Below, piece by piece: positions 48,702 through 58,441 of a stretch of DNA of 64,000 bases (position 1 is the first letter of the stretch; each line of letters starts with the position of its first letter). The position numbers and the translations under genes are program-made. Under the pieces are notes generated by a model that was not told the origin of the DNA, searched no databases, and saw nothing but the letters and a program-made list of their open reading frames with translations. Source of the stretch: Mycolicibacillus parakoreensis (GTDB lineage Bacteria; Actinomycetota; Actinomycetes; Mycobacteriales; Mycobacteriaceae); assembly GCF_022370835.2 (NCBI RefSeq), contig NZ_CP092365.1:1426001-1490000 (forward strand). The letters are read 5' to 3'.

Positions 48702-49313
48702 TCATCGGATGAAGTAGATAGTGGCGAACAGCGCGATCCACACGATGTCCACGAAGTGCCAGTAGTAGGAGACCACGATGCCCGCGGTGGCCTGTGCCGG
48801 GGTGAACTTGCTCATCCGGGTCCGGGCCAGCAGGAACAGGAAGGCCACCAGACCACCGATGACGTGCAGGCCGTGGAAGCCGGTGGTGATGTAGAAGACG
48901 CTGCCGTAGGCGCTGGAGGAGATCGTGGTGCCGTGGGCGACCAGGTGGTAGTACTCGTAGCCCTGGCCGGCGACGAAGAACGCACCCATCAGGAACGTGA
49001 TCGTGTACCAGCGGCGCAGCCCGAACACGTCGCCGCGTTCGGCGGCGAACACCCCCATCTGACAGGTGAACGACGAGGCGATCAGAACCAGGGTGACCGG
49101 CACGGCCTGCACCAGGTTCAACTCGGTGGGCGGCGGCGGCCACTGGTCACCGCCCTGGGCGCGCGCGGTGAAGTACATCGCGAACAGCCCAGCAAAGAAC
49201 ATCAACTCGCTGGACAGCCAGACAATCGTGCCCACACTGACCATGTTCGGCCGGTTCAGCGAGTGCACGCGCGATGTGATGGCAGTACCTGAAGTCCCAA
49301 CAGCGCTCGTCAC
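48702..49313 (-). CDS. ctaE: Cytochrome c oxidase subunit III
   Basis: A 203-aa five-helix subunit III of aa3 oxidase. Recognisable segments are [26 protein letters not shown] (with the conserved Glu), [53 protein letters not shown] and [25 protein letters not shown] 49313 begins [10 protein letters not shown]. It is the first gene of ctaE-qcrC-qcrA-qcrB, the usual mycobacterial order. Confidence 0.97.
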   Translation of the reverse strand: MTSAVGTSGTAITSRVHSLNRPNMVSVGTIVWLSSELMFFAGLFAMYFTARAQGGDQWPPPPTELNLVQAVPVTLVLIASSFTCQMGVFAAERGDVFGLRRWYTITFLMGAFFVAGQGYEYYHLVAHGTTISSSAYGSVFYITTGFHGLHVIGGLVAFLFLLARTRMSKFTPAQATAGIVVSYYWHFVDIVWIALFATIYFIR

Positions 49314-49326
49314 ATCCGCAAGTATG
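49314..49326 (-). promoter_or_regulatory. Candidate leaderless promoter of the ctaE-qcrCAB operon
   Basis: Minus-strand CATACT (49326-49321) lies 7 nt before GTG 49313. A TTGACA hexamer follows 12 bp further upstream, closer than an ideal -35. Confidence 0.45.
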
Positions 49327-49482
49327 ACGCTATGTAGTTGTCAAACTCCACCCGGGTCGCCGAATTGGTCACAAACGTGTCGCGTTCGGAAGGTTTTCAG
49401 ACGATGTTCAGCGGGGCGCTCGGGTGACCGCGGCGCCGCGGACGCTTTGGGGCCGGCGTGCGGCCGTGCGACGATCGGGGCC

Positions 49483-50577
49483 GTGACCGCGTCCTCCCAC
49501 CCCCGCCCGGCCCGCGAAACCGGTCCCGACCAGCAGTGGTCGTGGGCGCAGATCCTGGGGCGCACCACCACCGGCGGCGACCTGCTGCGCGGCCAGGCCG
49601 GCTGGGTGATGGAGCAGATCATGACCGGTGTGGCCACCCCGGCCCAGATCGCGGCCTTCGGGGTGTCGCTGAAGATGAAGGGGCCGACGTCGGGGGAGGT
49701 CGCCGAGCTCGCCGACGTGATGCTGGCCCACGCCCGGCGGATGCCCGCGGAGGCGGTCGACACCGACACCGTCGACGTGGTCGGCACCGGTGGCGACGGG
49801 GTCAGCACGGTCAATCTGTCGACGATGGCGGCGATCGTCGTCGCGGCGGCCGGCATCCCGGTGGTCAAGCACGGCAACCGGGCCGCCTCCTCGCTCTCCG
49901 GCGGGGCCGACACCCTCGAGGCGCTCGGGGTGCGCATCGACCTGCAGCCCGAACAGGTGGCGCGCAGCGTCGCCGAGGTGGGGATCGGCTTCTGCTTCGC
50001 CCCCCAGTTCCAACCGTCCTACCGGCACGCCTCCGCGCCGCGTCGCGAGGTGGGGGTGCCCACGGTGTTCAACCTGCTGGGTCCGCTGACCAACCCGGCG
50101 CGGCCCCGGGCCGGGTTGATCGGCTGCGCCTTCGCCGAGCTGGCCCCGGTGATGGCCGGGGTGTTCGCCGCCCGCCGCTGCAGTGTGCTGGTGGTGCACG
50201 GCGACGACGGGCTCGACGAGCTGACCACCACCACGACCAGCACGATCTGGCGGGTGCAGGCCGGGACGGTGGAGAAGGTGACGTTCGACCCGGCCGGGTT
50301 CGGGTTCCCCCGCGCCGAGCTCGCGCAGCTGCTCGGTGGTGACGCCGAGACCAACGCCGCCGAGGTGCGCGCGGTGCTAGCCGGTGTCGCGGGCCCGGTG
50401 CGCGACGCGGTCATCCTCAACGCCGCCGGCGCGATGGTCGCCCACGCCGGGCTCGCCAGCGCCGCCGAATGGCTGCCGGCGTGGGAAGACGGGCTGGACC
50501 GGGCCGCCGCGGCGATCGACACCGGCGCGGCCGAACAGCTGCTCGCGCGTTGGGTGCGGTTCGGTCAGCAGCTCTGA
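49483..50577 (+). CDS. trpD: Anthranilate phosphoribosyltransferase
   Basis: A 364-aa TrpD transferring phosphoribosyl from PRPP to anthranilate in tryptophan synthesis. The PRPP loop [19 protein letters not shown], the anthranilate channel region [26 protein letters not shown] and the DE metal motif GLDELTTTT are present. GTG 49483 (MTASSHPR) is chosen; the open frame further upstream is antisense of ctaE. The last 201 nt overlap, in antisense, the 3' end of the exonuclease/GIY-YIG gene. Confidence 0.95.
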   Translation: MTASSHPRPARETGPDQQWSWAQILGRTTTGGDLLRGQAGWVMEQIMTGVATPAQIAAFGVSLKMKGPTSGEVAELADVMLAHARRMPAEAVDTDTVDVVGTGGDGVSTVNLSTMAAIVVAAAGIPVVKHGNRAASSLSGGADTLEALGVRIDLQPEQVARSVAEVGIGFCFAPQFQPSYRHASAPRREVGVPTVFNLLGPLTNPARPRAGLIGCAFAELAPVMAGVFAARRCSVLVVHGDDGLDELTTTTTSTIWRVQAGTVEKVTFDPAGFGFPRAELAQLLGGDAETNAAEVRAVLAGVAGPVRDAVILNAAGAMVAHAGLASAAEWLPAWEDGLDRAAAAIDTGAAEQLLARWVRFGQQL

Positions 50578-52347
50578 GGAGCCGTCTCGGGGTGTCGGCG
50601 CCTGCTCGGCGGCGAGCCGGGCCGACCGTGCGGTGGCCGCCCACGCCGACCACCGGCCCGCCGCCGACCGCGGCGCGAGCCATCCGTGGTCGCCGTCGAC
50701 ACGCACCAGCCGCACCCCCGGGGCGCCGAGCCAGCCGACGATCAGCGCGGTCTCCTCGACCAGCGCCCCGCCGAGCGGGGCCGGCTCGACGAGCACCGTC
50801 TGTGCCGCCGCGGCGAGGGCCCGCACCACCGGCAGGGGCGGCACCCCCCGTGGCGCGCTCCCGGCGGCGGCGAGGCGACCGTGCCGGATGACCGCGAGGT
50901 GCCAGCCGCCGGCACCGTCGGGGGCGGCGGCGACCATTTCGGGCAGCGCGGCCAGGGCCCGCAGCCGCTGGCCGCGGTCGAGCATCTCCACCGCGGTGGC
51001 CAGCCGGTCGCGCAGCCGGGCGGCCCGCTCGTAGCGATGTGCGGCGGCCAGCGCCTCGACCTGGGCCACCCCGGCCGCCAGCGCGGCGTCGTCGTCGCCG
51101 TCGATGAGGGCCGCAGCGCGCTGCACCGCTGCGGCGTATCCGGCGCGGTCGGCGCCGTCGGCGGCGGGACACGGGGCCAACTCGTGCGGCGGGCAGTGGT
51201 GCACCGCGGCACGGGCCAGCCGGCGGGTGCAGGTGCGCAGCCCGGTGAGCCGGGCCAGCAGCTCCGCGGTGGCCAGCGCCTCGGCCCGGGACCGAAACGG
51301 CCCCACCGCGCGGTCGTGGCGCGGAGCGCGCACCGCCGAGAGGCGGGGGAACGGCTCGGCGGACAGCGTCAGCCACCACCAGCGACGCGGGAACTTGGAG
51401 CGTCGGTTGTACGGCGGCGCGTGCGCGGCCAGCAGCCGCAGCTCGGCCACCCCGGCCTCCAGCCGGTGGGCGCACGCGACGTGGTCGACCCGGTCGGCCA
51501 GCGCCACCATCTCGCGCATCCGGACGCGGGGGTCGGCCCCGGTGAAGTACTGGCCGACCCGGTGGCGCAGGTTGGTCGCGGTGCCCACGTAGAGGACCTC
51601 CCCGGAGGCGGCCCGAAACAGATACACCCCCGGGCCCCGCGGCAGCCCGGCGGCGAGGACCCGCTTGCGGCGCTGCGCCGCTGCGCGCGCCGACCGGTAG
51701 CCGCGCAGCTCGCCGTAGGTTTGCACGCCCTGGTTGCCGACCCGTTCGATCAAGGCGTGCAGCACCTCGACGGTGGCCCGGGCGTCGTCGAGCGCGCGGT
51801 GGGTGGGTTCGCTGGCCACCCCGAAGAGCCGTGCCAGCGCGCCCAACCGCACGCTGGGGGCCTCGTCGCGGGTCAGGATCCGCCGGGCCAGCCGCACGGT
51901 GCACAACACCGGCGGGTTCGGCCAGGGCAACCCGCAGCGTTCGGCGGCGGCCCGCAGAAACCCCACGTCGAACCCGGCGTTGTGGGCCACCAGCACTGCG
52001 TCGCTGCCGAACCCGCCGAACTCGCACAGCATCGGCCACACCACCTCGATCGTCGGGGCGTCGCGCACCATCGCGGCGGTGATGCCGGTCAGCTCGGTGA
52101 TCCGCGGCGGGATGCCGCGTCGCGGATCGACGAGGGTGGCGAACTCGCCGAGGACCTCCCCGCCACGGACCTTGACCGCGCCCACCTCGGTGATCGCATC
52201 GGACCCGGCGCCGCCGGTGGTCTCCAGGTCGACCACGACGAAGGTGGTCTCGGCCAGCCGCTGCTGATCGAGTGCCTCCACGGCCGCGCCGGTACCCGGC
52301 GCCCCCAGCCCGGGCAGGTGGAGCTGATCGGCGTCGGCGGCACCCAT
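50377..52347 (-). CDS. DEDDh exonuclease / GIY-YIG domain protein (DnaQ-UvrC-like fusion)
   Basis: A 656-aa protein (positional counterpart of Rv2191) fusing a DNA polymerase III epsilon-like 3'-5' exonuclease (about residues 33-205) to a UvrC-like half. Exonuclease residues are VVDLETTG (DxE), [10 protein letters not shown] and [13 protein letters not shown]. The GIY-YIG nuclease domain (about 235-320) is [32 protein letters not shown] later UVR-like helical pair ([22 protein letters not shown]) follows. A nucleic-acid repair role is likely. The last ~66 residues are encoded antisense to trpD and look low-complexity, so the ancestral stop may have been lost. ATG 52347 starts the conserved part. 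Confidence 0.88.
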   Translation of the reverse strand: MGAADADQLHLPGLGAPGTGAAVEALDQQRLAETTFVVVDLETTGGAGSDAITEVGAVKVRGGEVLGEFATLVDPRRGIPPRITELTGITAAMVRDAPTIEVVWPMLCEFGGFGSDAVLVAHNAGFDVGFLRAAAERCGLPWPNPPVLCTVRLARRILTRDEAPSVRLGALARLFGVASEPTHRALDDARATVEVLHALIERVGNQGVQTYGELRGYRSARAAAQRRKRVLAAGLPRGPGVYLFRAASGEVLYVGTATNLRHRVGQYFTGADPRVRMREMVALADRVDHVACAHRLEAGVAELRLLAAHAPPYNRRSKFPRRWWWLTLSAEPFPRLSAVRAPRHDRAVGPFRSRAEALATAELLARLTGLRTCTRRLARAAVHHCPPHELAPCPAADGADRAGYAAAVQRAAALIDGDDDAALAAGVAQVEALAAAHRYERAARLRDRLATAVEMLDRGQRLRALAALPEMVAAAPDGAGGWHLAVIRHGRLAAAGSAPRGVPPLPVVRALAAAAQTVLVEPAPLGGALVEETALIVGWLGAPGVRLVRVDGDHGWLAPRSAAGRWSAWAATARSARLAAEQAPTPRDGSSELLTEPHPTREQLFGRAGVDRRGGPVQPVFPRRQPFGGAGEPGVGDHRAGGVEDDRVAHRARDTG

Positions 52348-52444
52348 GACCGTTGACGGTAGGCGACCACCCCGACAGCCCCCGACAGGCCGGGCACCCG
52401 GTGTGCCGCGGCGACAGAACACCATCGATGTCGGGGGAGCGCGT

Positions 52445-52450
52445 TACCGT
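52445..52450 (+). promoter_or_regulatory. Candidate -10 of the small Cys-motif gene
   Basis: TACCGT at 52445-52450 would start a short leader of about 30 nt that includes AGAAAGGA before GTG 52489. Confidence 0.35.
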
Positions 52451-52488
52451 CCGCGACGAGATGCCCACCTGGCAGAAAGGACACGATC

Positions 52489-52758
52489 GTGGCCGAGGAC
52501 CGGATCACCGAGCACAGCACCGTCGACACGCCCGCGGCACCGCCCGCGCCGGGCGGGGACCCGGTGGTGATCGACTGCGACGACTGCGCGGTACGCGGGC
52601 TCGCCTGCCGGGACTGCGTGGTCAGTGTGTTGCTGGGGGAGCCGCAGACCCTGCTCGATGACGAACGGGCCGCCCTGGCGGTGCTCGCCGAGGCGGGAAT
52701 GGCGCCGCGCCTGCGGCTGGTGCCTCTTCGGGATCAGCGCGCCTCTGGGGTAGCCTGA
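52489..52758 (+). CDS. Small protein with paired CxxC motifs (possible zinc site), unknown function
   Basis: An 89-aa acidic protein. Its centre, VIDCDDCAVRGLACRDCVVSVLLG, carries two CxxC pairs eight residues apart (CDDC, CRDC), a plausible zinc knuckle or redox site. The C-terminal half is a helical Leu/Ala segment. GTG 52489 has AAAGGA about 8 nt upstream. I recognise it only as a recurring actinobacterial small protein; no function is assigned. It lies between the exonuclease gene (divergent) and the NlpC/P60 gene (same strand). Confidence 0.75.
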   Translation: MAEDRITEHSTVDTPAAPPAPGGDPVVIDCDDCAVRGLACRDCVVSVLLGEPQTLLDDERAALAVLAEAGMAPRLRLVPLRDQRASGVA

Positions 52759-52832
52759 ACCGGCGTGTCACCCCGTTCAGCGCGGGCTCCGGGCAAAGTT
52801 GCCGCCCCGCTGGACAGGGCCGATACCGTTTC

Positions 52833-52848
52833 GTAACCTATTCGTGAC
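52833..52848 (+). promoter_or_regulatory. MtrA-box-like direct repeat upstream of the NlpC/P60 gene
   Basis: GTAAC-CTATTC-GTGAC is a tandem GTnAC pair with 11-bp periodicity, as bound by OmpR-type regulators. MtrA of mycobacteria recognises GTnAC repeats near peptidoglycan-hydrolase genes. It ends 5 bp before TACGAT (52854-52859), a candidate -10. Confidence 0.45.
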
Positions 52849-52928
52849 CTGAGTACGATCATACGGCGCATGCAGGAGTCGGCTGGGTGGGTCCAGCGTC
52901 GGCCGCATGGGTTCATGGCAGTGTGAGG

Positions 52929-54035
52929 ATGCACATCTTGAGGCTCGACTGGATGCACCGGACCTTGCGCGGAATCAGGCGACCCGTCGTCGCGACCGTG
53001 ACCGGTCTGACGATGGCATCCGCGGTGGCGGCCGCCGGCGTGGCCGCCGACCCGGCCGACGACGCCCTCGCCAAGCTCAACGAGCTGTCGCGGCAGGCCG
53101 AGCAGACCACCGAGGCGATGCACAGCGCCCAAATCGACCTCGATGAGAAGCTCGCCGACCAACGTGCCGCCGAGGAGCAGCACGACAAGGATCTGGCCGC
53201 CGCCGAGCAGGCACGCAACCAGCTGGCCGGCTATCAACGCTCCGTCGACGGATTCGCCGCCACCATGTACATGGGCGGGCGCACCGACGGCTTCGACGCG
53301 ATCATGACCGCCAGCTCCCCGCAGGCGGTGATCGACAAGCTCTCCGTGCAGCAGGTGATGGGCACCGAGATGAACACCCAGATGACGCAGTTCCGGCAGG
53401 CCGGGGTGCGGGCCAGCGAGGCCGAACAGGCCTCGGCTGCCTCCGCCGCGGAGGCCAAGGCCGCCGCCGACGAGGCCGCCGAGGTGCGCAGCGGGCTGCA
53501 GGCCAAGGCGCGCGAACTGCAGACCCAGATCGCCATCGTCAAGGCCCAGTATCTGGCGCTGACCCCGGTGCAGCGCACCGCGCTGGCCGACGTCGGGCCG
53601 CCCCCCGAGGCCCTGCCCGCCGACCCCCCGCCACCCGAGGCGGTGCCCGGCGGACCGCCGGATGCGTTGCTGCCCGGCGCCGGTTCCGGTGCCGGCTCGG
53701 TGGCGGTGCAGGCCGCACTGACCCGGGTGGGCTCGCCGTACTCGTGGGGCGGATCGGGCCCCGGCGCCTTCGACTGCTCCGGGCTGGTGATGTGGGCCTT
53801 CCAGCAGGCCGGCATCTCGCTGCCGCACTCCAGCTACGCGCTGGCCGCCGGCGGCCAGCCGGTCTCGCTCTCCGAGTTGCAGCCCGGTGACGTGCTCAGC
53901 TTCTACTCCGACGCCTCGCATGTGGGCCTCTACATCGGTGACGGGATGATCGTGCACGCCTCCACCTACGGCGTGCCGGTCGCGGTGGTGCCGATGACCG
54001 CGTCGGGTCCGATCTACAACGCCCGCCGTTACTGA
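52929..54035 (+). CDS. NlpC/P60 family peptidoglycan hydrolase (RipC-like)
   Basis: A 368-aa exported endopeptidase, counterpart of Rv2190c. A signal peptide ([24 protein letters not shown]) is followed by a long coiled-coil (about residues 45-205, AKLNELSRQAEQTTEAMHSAQIDLDEKL), a Pro-rich linker, and the NlpC/P60 domain with catalytic Cys in AFDCSGLVMWAF and His in DASHVGLYIGDGMIVHAS. It should cleave within peptide stems of peptidoglycan. The coiled-coil suggests FtsEX-type activation as for related Rip/PcsB proteins (inference). Start alternatives are ATG 52929, TTG 52938 and ATG 52953. Confidence 0.92.
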   Translation: MHILRLDWMHRTLRGIRRPVVATVTGLTMASAVAAAGVAADPADDALAKLNELSRQAEQTTEAMHSAQIDLDEKLADQRAAEEQHDKDLAAAEQARNQLAGYQRSVDGFAATMYMGGRTDGFDAIMTASSPQAVIDKLSVQQVMGTEMNTQMTQFRQAGVRASEAEQASAASAAEAKAAADEAAEVRSGLQAKARELQTQIAIVKAQYLALTPVQRTALADVGPPPEALPADPPPPEAVPGGPPDALLPGAGSGAGSVAVQAALTRVGSPYSWGGSGPGAFDCSGLVMWAFQQAGISLPHSSYALAAGGQPVSLSELQPGDVLSFYSDASHVGLYIGDGMIVHASTYGVPVAVVPMTASGPIYNARRY

Positions 54036-54066
54036 GCGGCCCCTGACCGCGGCGCTGCTGGCCGCG

Positions 54067-54858
54067 GTGCTGCTGCTCGAGCTGACCGCGGCGGTGACGG
54101 TGATCGGTCGCCCCGGCCCGCCGGCCCCGCCGGCGGCGGCGCTCGCCGCGCCGCGCACCGTCACCATCGTCGGAGCTGCCGACGCCGACCCCGCCCTGGC
54201 CGATCGGGTGCGGGCCGGCCTGGTTACCGCGGTCGCGGCGGTGGAACGGTTCTGGGGAACCGAGTGGCCCGCGCGGATCCGGGTGCAGCTCACCACGACC
54301 GCCGCCGAGTTCGCCGCCGGCGCCGGTGTGCCGGTCAGCGCCGACACCGCCGCGGTCACCGTCGCCGCCGCGGTCGACCCCGGTCGCCGCCACGCCGCCG
54401 GGCAACGCATCGTGCTCGCGCCGGGGGCGGCGCGGCTCGGCGCGGCGGCCCTGCAGATCGTGCTGACCCACGAGCTGTTCCACTACGCCACCCGGCCGGT
54501 CACCGCGCTCGACGCGCCCCGCTGGCTCACCGAGGGGGTGGCCGACTACGTGGCCCGCCCGGCGGCGCCGGTGCCCGCCGGCGCCGTGCTGGGGCTGCCC
54601 ACCGACGCCGACCTCGACGGCGCCGACCGGGCGGGCGCCTACGACCGGGCCTGGTGGTTCGCCCGCTTCGTCGCCGAGCGCTACGGGCCGGCACGGTTGC
54701 GTGCGCTGTACCGGCAGGCCTGCGGGATCGGGCACCCCGATGTGGACACCGCGGTGCGCCGCACGCTCGGCGCCGGGCTGCCCGTGGTGCTCGCCGCATG
54801 GCACCACTGGGCCACCCGAGCAGCGGGGGGCGCGCCACCGGCCGGCCCGCCACGTTAG
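54067..54858 (+). CDS. Secreted zinc metalloprotease-like protein (HExxH)
   Basis: A 263-aa exported protein (positional counterpart of Rv2189c). An N-terminal hydrophobic segment is followed by a domain resembling peptidase MA-like folds, with a zinc motif HELFH in IVLTHELFHYATRP and a downstream Glu in WLTEGVADYVA, typical of gluzincins. The terminal region (YDRAWWFARFVAERYGPARLRALYRQ) fits the same family. GTG 54067 starts within a Leu-rich signal; there is little room for an earlier start after the NlpC/P60 stop at 54035. Substrate unknown. Its stop overlaps the pimB' promoter. Confidence 0.8.
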   Translation: MLLLELTAAVTVIGRPGPPAPPAAALAAPRTVTIVGAADADPALADRVRAGLVTAVAAVERFWGTEWPARIRVQLTTTAAEFAAGAGVPVSADTAAVTVAAAVDPGRRHAAGQRIVLAPGAARLGAAALQIVLTHELFHYATRPVTALDAPRWLTEGVADYVARPAAPVPAGAVLGLPTDADLDGADRAGAYDRAWWFARFVAERYGPARLRALYRQACGIGHPDVDTAVRRTLGAGLPVVLAAWHHWATRAAGGAPPAGPPR

Positions 54859-54868
54859 CCTGACCGCT
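54856..54868 (+). promoter_or_regulatory. Candidate leaderless -10 of pimB'
   Basis: TAGCCT at 54856-54861 is 7 nt before GTG 54869. It includes the TAG stop codon of the preceding metalloprotease gene. Confidence 0.45.
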
Positions 54869-56011
54869 GTGACCCGGGTGCTGCTGGTAACCAACGACTT
54901 TCCGCCCCGCCCCGGCGGCATCCAGTCCTATCTGCAGGAATTCGTGGTCCGGCTGGTGCGCGCCGGCACCGACGAGGTGAGCGTGTACGCGCCGCGCTGG
55001 GCGGGTGCTGAGGGGTTCGACCGCGCCGCCGCGGACGCCGGTTACCGGGTGGTGCGCCATCCGGGGACCCTGATGCTGCCCACCCCGGCGGTGGCGACCC
55101 GGATGACCCGGTTGATCGCCGAGCGGGAGATCGACACCGTGTGGTTCGGGGCCGCGGCCCCGCTGGGCCTGCTCGCCCCCGCCGCGCGCCGTGCCGGGGC
55201 CACCCGGGTGCTGGCCAGCACCCACGGCCACGAGGTCGGATGGTCGATGCTGCCCGCGGCCCGCTCGGTGCTGCGCCGCATCGGCGAACACGCCGACGTC
55301 GTCACCTTCGTCAGCCACTACACCCGCGGCCGCTTCGCCAGCGCGTTCGGACCGGACGCCGCTCTGGAGCATCTGCCGCCCGGCGTCGACACCGAGCGGT
55401 TCGCCCCCGACCCGGCCGGCCGTGCCGAGCTGCGCGCCCGCTACCGGCTGGGGCAGCGCCCGGTGGTGGTCTGCCTGTCGCGGCTGGTACCGCGCAAGGG
55501 CCAGGACATGCTGATCCGGGCGTGGCCGCAGATCCGCGCGCGGGTCGAGGGCGCGGCGCTGGTGATCGTCGGCGGCGGGCCCTATCGGGCTGCCCTTCAG
55601 CGGCTGGCCGCCCGGGTCGGGGTGAGCGACGATGTGGTGTTCACCGGCGGGGTGCCGTGGGCCGAACTGCCCACCCACCACGCGATGGCCGACGTGTTCG
55701 CGATGCCGTGCCGCACCCGGGGTGCCGGCCTGGATGTCGAAGGGCTTGGCATCGTGTTCCTGGAGGCGTCGGCCAGCGCGGTCGCGGCGGTTGCCGGGGA
55801 TTCCGGTGGCGCCCCGGAAACGGTGCGGCACAAAACAACCGGGCTGATCGTCGACGGGGGTTCGGTGGACCAGATCGGCGCCGCGGTCGGCGATCTGCTG
55901 GCCAATCCCCGCCGGGCCGCCGCGATGGGGGCCGCCGGGCGGCAGTGGGTGAGCGACGCCTGGCGCTGGGATACCCTCACCGCCCGGCTCTCCGCGCTGC
56001 TGGCCGGTTGA
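54869..56011 (+). CDS. pimB': GDP-mannose-dependent alpha-(1-6)-phosphatidylinositol monomannoside mannosyltransferase
   Basis: A 380-aa GT4 (GT-B fold) mannosyltransferase, counterpart of PimB' (Rv2188c), adding the second mannose to PIM1 on the cytoplasmic membrane face. N-terminal VTNDFPPRPGGIQSYLQEFV, LSRLVPRKGQDMLI, GGGPYRAALQRLA and the GT4 EX7E motif EGLGIVFLE are present. GTG 54869 is the family start (MTRVLLVTNDFPP). One unusual point: the block after EX7E reads ASASAVAAVAGDSGGAPETV, like other mycobacterial copies. Convergent with fadD15, 10 nt apart. Confidence 0.94.
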   Translation: MTRVLLVTNDFPPRPGGIQSYLQEFVVRLVRAGTDEVSVYAPRWAGAEGFDRAAADAGYRVVRHPGTLMLPTPAVATRMTRLIAEREIDTVWFGAAAPLGLLAPAARRAGATRVLASTHGHEVGWSMLPAARSVLRRIGEHADVVTFVSHYTRGRFASAFGPDAALEHLPPGVDTERFAPDPAGRAELRARYRLGQRPVVVCLSRLVPRKGQDMLIRAWPQIRARVEGAALVIVGGGPYRAALQRLAARVGVSDDVVFTGGVPWAELPTHHAMADVFAMPCRTRGAGLDVEGLGIVFLEASASAVAAVAGDSGGAPETVRHKTTGLIVDGGSVDQIGAAVGDLLANPRRAAAMGAAGRQWVSDAWRWDTLTARLSALLAG

Positions 56012-56021
56012 TCGGTGCGGC

Positions 56022-57857
56022 TCAGCGCTTGCCGCGCCGACCCGGCTGCCCAGGGGTGACGGTCTCGCCGTAGATCGCCGCGATGTCGTCGGCGAACTTC
56101 TCGAGCACCACGTTGCGCTTCAGCTTCATCGTCGGGGTGAGTTCACCGGTCTCCTCGGTGAAGTCGACCGGCAGGATCCGGAATTTGCGGATCGATTCCG
56201 CATGGGAGACCGCCAGATTGGCCTGCTTGATCGCGGTGTCGACCTCACCGGTGAGATCCGGGTCCTCCACGAGGTCGTCGACCGAGGCGTCGGTGTCCTT
56301 GCCGTTGCGCTGTTTCCAGCCGGTGAACGCCTCCGGGTCGATGGTGATCAGCGCCCCGACGAACGGTTTGGCGTCCCCGACCGCCATCGCCTGGCTGATC
56401 AACGGGTGCGAGCGAAGCTGGTCCTCGAGTATCGCCGGCGCCACGTTCTTGCCGCCGGCGGTGACGATGATCTCCTTTTTGCGCCCGGTGATCGTCAGGA
56501 ACCCGTCGTCATCGACCGCGCCCAGATCGCCGGTTTTGAACCAACCGTCGACCACGGCGTCGGCGGTGGCCTCGTCGTTGTTCCAGTAGCCGTCGAAGAC
56601 CACCCCGCCGCGGACCAGCAGCTCGCCGTCTTCGGAGATGCGCATACTGTTGCCCGGCAACAGCTTTCCAACGGTTCCGATCTTGAACGCGTCGATCTGG
56701 TTGACGGTGATCGCCGCGCTGGTCTCGGTCAGCCCGTAGCCCTCGTAGATGGTCAACCCCACACCCCGGTAGAAGTGGCCCAGCCACACCCCCAGCGGTC
56801 CGCCGCCGGAGATCGAGGCGCGGCAGTCACCCCCCAGAGCGGTGCGCAGCTTGTGGTAGACGAGCTTGTCGAACACGGCGTGCTTGGCGCGCAACCACAG
56901 ACCGGGACCGCCCTGGTCGTGGGCCTTGCTCCAGGCGACCGCGGTCTCGGCGGCCAGCGTGAAGATGCGGCCCTTGCCGTCGTCGGCGGCGTTCTGTGCG
57001 GCGGTGTTGTACACCTTCTCGAACACCCGGGGAACCGAGACCACCACGGTCGGTTTGAACGCGGCGAACATCGGCACCAGGTTTTTGATGTCGCTGGTGA
57101 AGCCGACGGTCACCTTGCTGGCGACACACGCCAACGTGATGGCACGGGCCAGCACGTGGGCCAGCGGCAAGAAGGTGAGCAGCCGTTCGCCGGGACGCAG
57201 CAGCGTCGGCAACACCTCCTGGGCGCCGCGGGCCTCGTAGAGCAGGTTGGCGTGGGTGAGCTGACATCCCTTGGGGCGGCCGGTGGTCCCGGAGGTGTAG
57301 ATCAAGGTGGCCGGGGCGTCGGAGCGCACCGCGGCGTTGCGGTCGGCCACCGCGGTGGCCTCGATCTGCTCACCGGAGGTGGCGAGGTGGTCGAGAGCGC
57401 CGCGGGATCCGTCGATCACCAGCACCTGCCGCAGCTCGGGCAGGGTGTCGGCCAGTTCGGCGACGGTGTCGGCGTGGGCGTCGGTCTCCACGATCGCCAG
57501 CACCGCCCCGGAGTCCTGCAGCACCCAGCGCACCTGCTCCGCCGAGGAGGTCTCGTAGATGGGCACCGTCACCGCGCCGATCGCCAGGATCGCCAGATCC
57601 AGCACCGCCCACTCGTAGCGGGTGGCCGACAACACCGCCACCCGGTCGCCGGGCTGCACCTCGCAACCGATCAGGCCGCGGGCCACCGCCCGGATCTGGG
57701 CGGTCGCATCGGCGCACGTCACGTCGGTCCAGGTACCGTCGACCAGCCGTTGGAAGAACACGTAGTCGGGGTCAGTGCGTTCGTGTTCGAAGACAGCGGC
57801 GGCAATGTTGTCGTGCTCATCGACGCGGAACGGCGCCGGGACGGTGAATTCAGGCAC
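56022..57857 (-). CDS. fadD15: Long-chain-fatty-acid-CoA ligase FadD15
   Basis: A 611-aa acyl-CoA synthetase (AMP-forming), counterpart of Rv2187. The P-loop-like A3 motif [34 protein letters not shown] (A5), [25 protein letters not shown] (A7/A8) and the C-terminal catalytic Lys region [16 protein letters not shown] are present. It activates long-chain fatty acids for lipid metabolism. ATG 57857 ([17 protein letters not shown]) is a normal family start. Divergent from the SRPBCC gene at 57976. Confidence 0.95.
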   Translation of the reverse strand: MPEFTVPAPFRVDEHDNIAAAVFEHERTDPDYVFFQRLVDGTWTDVTCADATAQIRAVARGLIGCEVQPGDRVAVLSATRYEWAVLDLAILAIGAVTVPIYETSSAEQVRWVLQDSGAVLAIVETDAHADTVAELADTLPELRQVLVIDGSRGALDHLATSGEQIEATAVADRNAAVRSDAPATLIYTSGTTGRPKGCQLTHANLLYEARGAQEVLPTLLRPGERLLTFLPLAHVLARAITLACVASKVTVGFTSDIKNLVPMFAAFKPTVVVSVPRVFEKVYNTAAQNAADDGKGRIFTLAAETAVAWSKAHDQGGPGLWLRAKHAVFDKLVYHKLRTALGGDCRASISGGGPLGVWLGHFYRGVGLTIYEGYGLTETSAAITVNQIDAFKIGTVGKLLPGNSMRISEDGELLVRGGVVFDGYWNNDEATADAVVDGWFKTGDLGAVDDDGFLTITGRKKEIIVTAGGKNVAPAILEDQLRSHPLISQAMAVGDAKPFVGALITIDPEAFTGWKQRNGKDTDASVDDLVEDPDLTGEVDTAIKQANLAVSHAESIRKFRILPVDFTEETGELTPTMKLKRNVVLEKFADDIAAIYGETVTPGQPGRRGKR

Positions 57858-57975
57858 GTTGCGGACCTCTCCAACATCATGGCGGGCGACTTGCCGTCAG
57901 CCTAGTCGGCATGGATGTGACGGTGTTCACCTCGGTCGGTGTCCCGGTCGGCCCACGGTATGTGAAGCTGGACCG

Positions 57976-58365
57976 GTGAACAGCATCCAGGTTGCCGACG
58001 AGACGTTCGTCGCCGCCGCGCCGGCGGCGGTCGGCGCCGCGGTCGGCGACCGGACCAGCTGGCGGCGGTGGTGGCCGGACCTGCGGCTGACCGTGGTCGA
58101 GGACCGTGGCGAAAAGGGAATCCGGTGGACCGTGCACGGGCCGCTGGTCGGCACCATGGAGATCTGGCTGGAGCCCTGCCTCGACGGCGTGCTGCTGCAC
58201 TATTTCCTGCACGCCGAGCCGGCGGGGGTCTCTGCGGCACGGCTGGCCAAACTGAACCTCGCGGCGATGAACCATCGCCGCCGGGTGGCCGGTAAGACGA
58301 TGTCGTTCGAGGTCAAACAGAAGCTGGAGCGGTCCCGGCCGATCGGGGTGGCACCGCTGGCCTGA
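57976..58365 (+). CDS. SRPBCC-like small protein (Rv2186c-like)
   Basis: A 129-aa soluble protein whose alternating strands and C-terminal helix resemble the START/SRPBCC fold: VADETFVAAAPAAVGAAVGDRTSWRRWWPDLRLTV, RWTVHGPLVGTMEIWLEP, and ALNLAAMNHRRRVAGKTMSFE-like end. GTG 57976 gives a length equal to the M. tuberculosis counterpart (129 aa). It lies upstream of another SRPBCC gene on the same strand, with 76 nt between. Ligand unknown. Confidence 0.85.
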   Translation: MNSIQVADETFVAAAPAAVGAAVGDRTSWRRWWPDLRLTVVEDRGEKGIRWTVHGPLVGTMEIWLEPCLDGVLLHYFLHAEPAGVSAARLAKLNLAAMNHRRRVAGKTMSFEVKQKLERSRPIGVAPLA

Positions 58366-58441
58366 TCGAGTCGGCGGCGACGCGCACAGGGTAGCGTTTG
58401 CGACGAAACCAGCGCGCAGGCAGGGAGCAGGAAGCAGCGAC

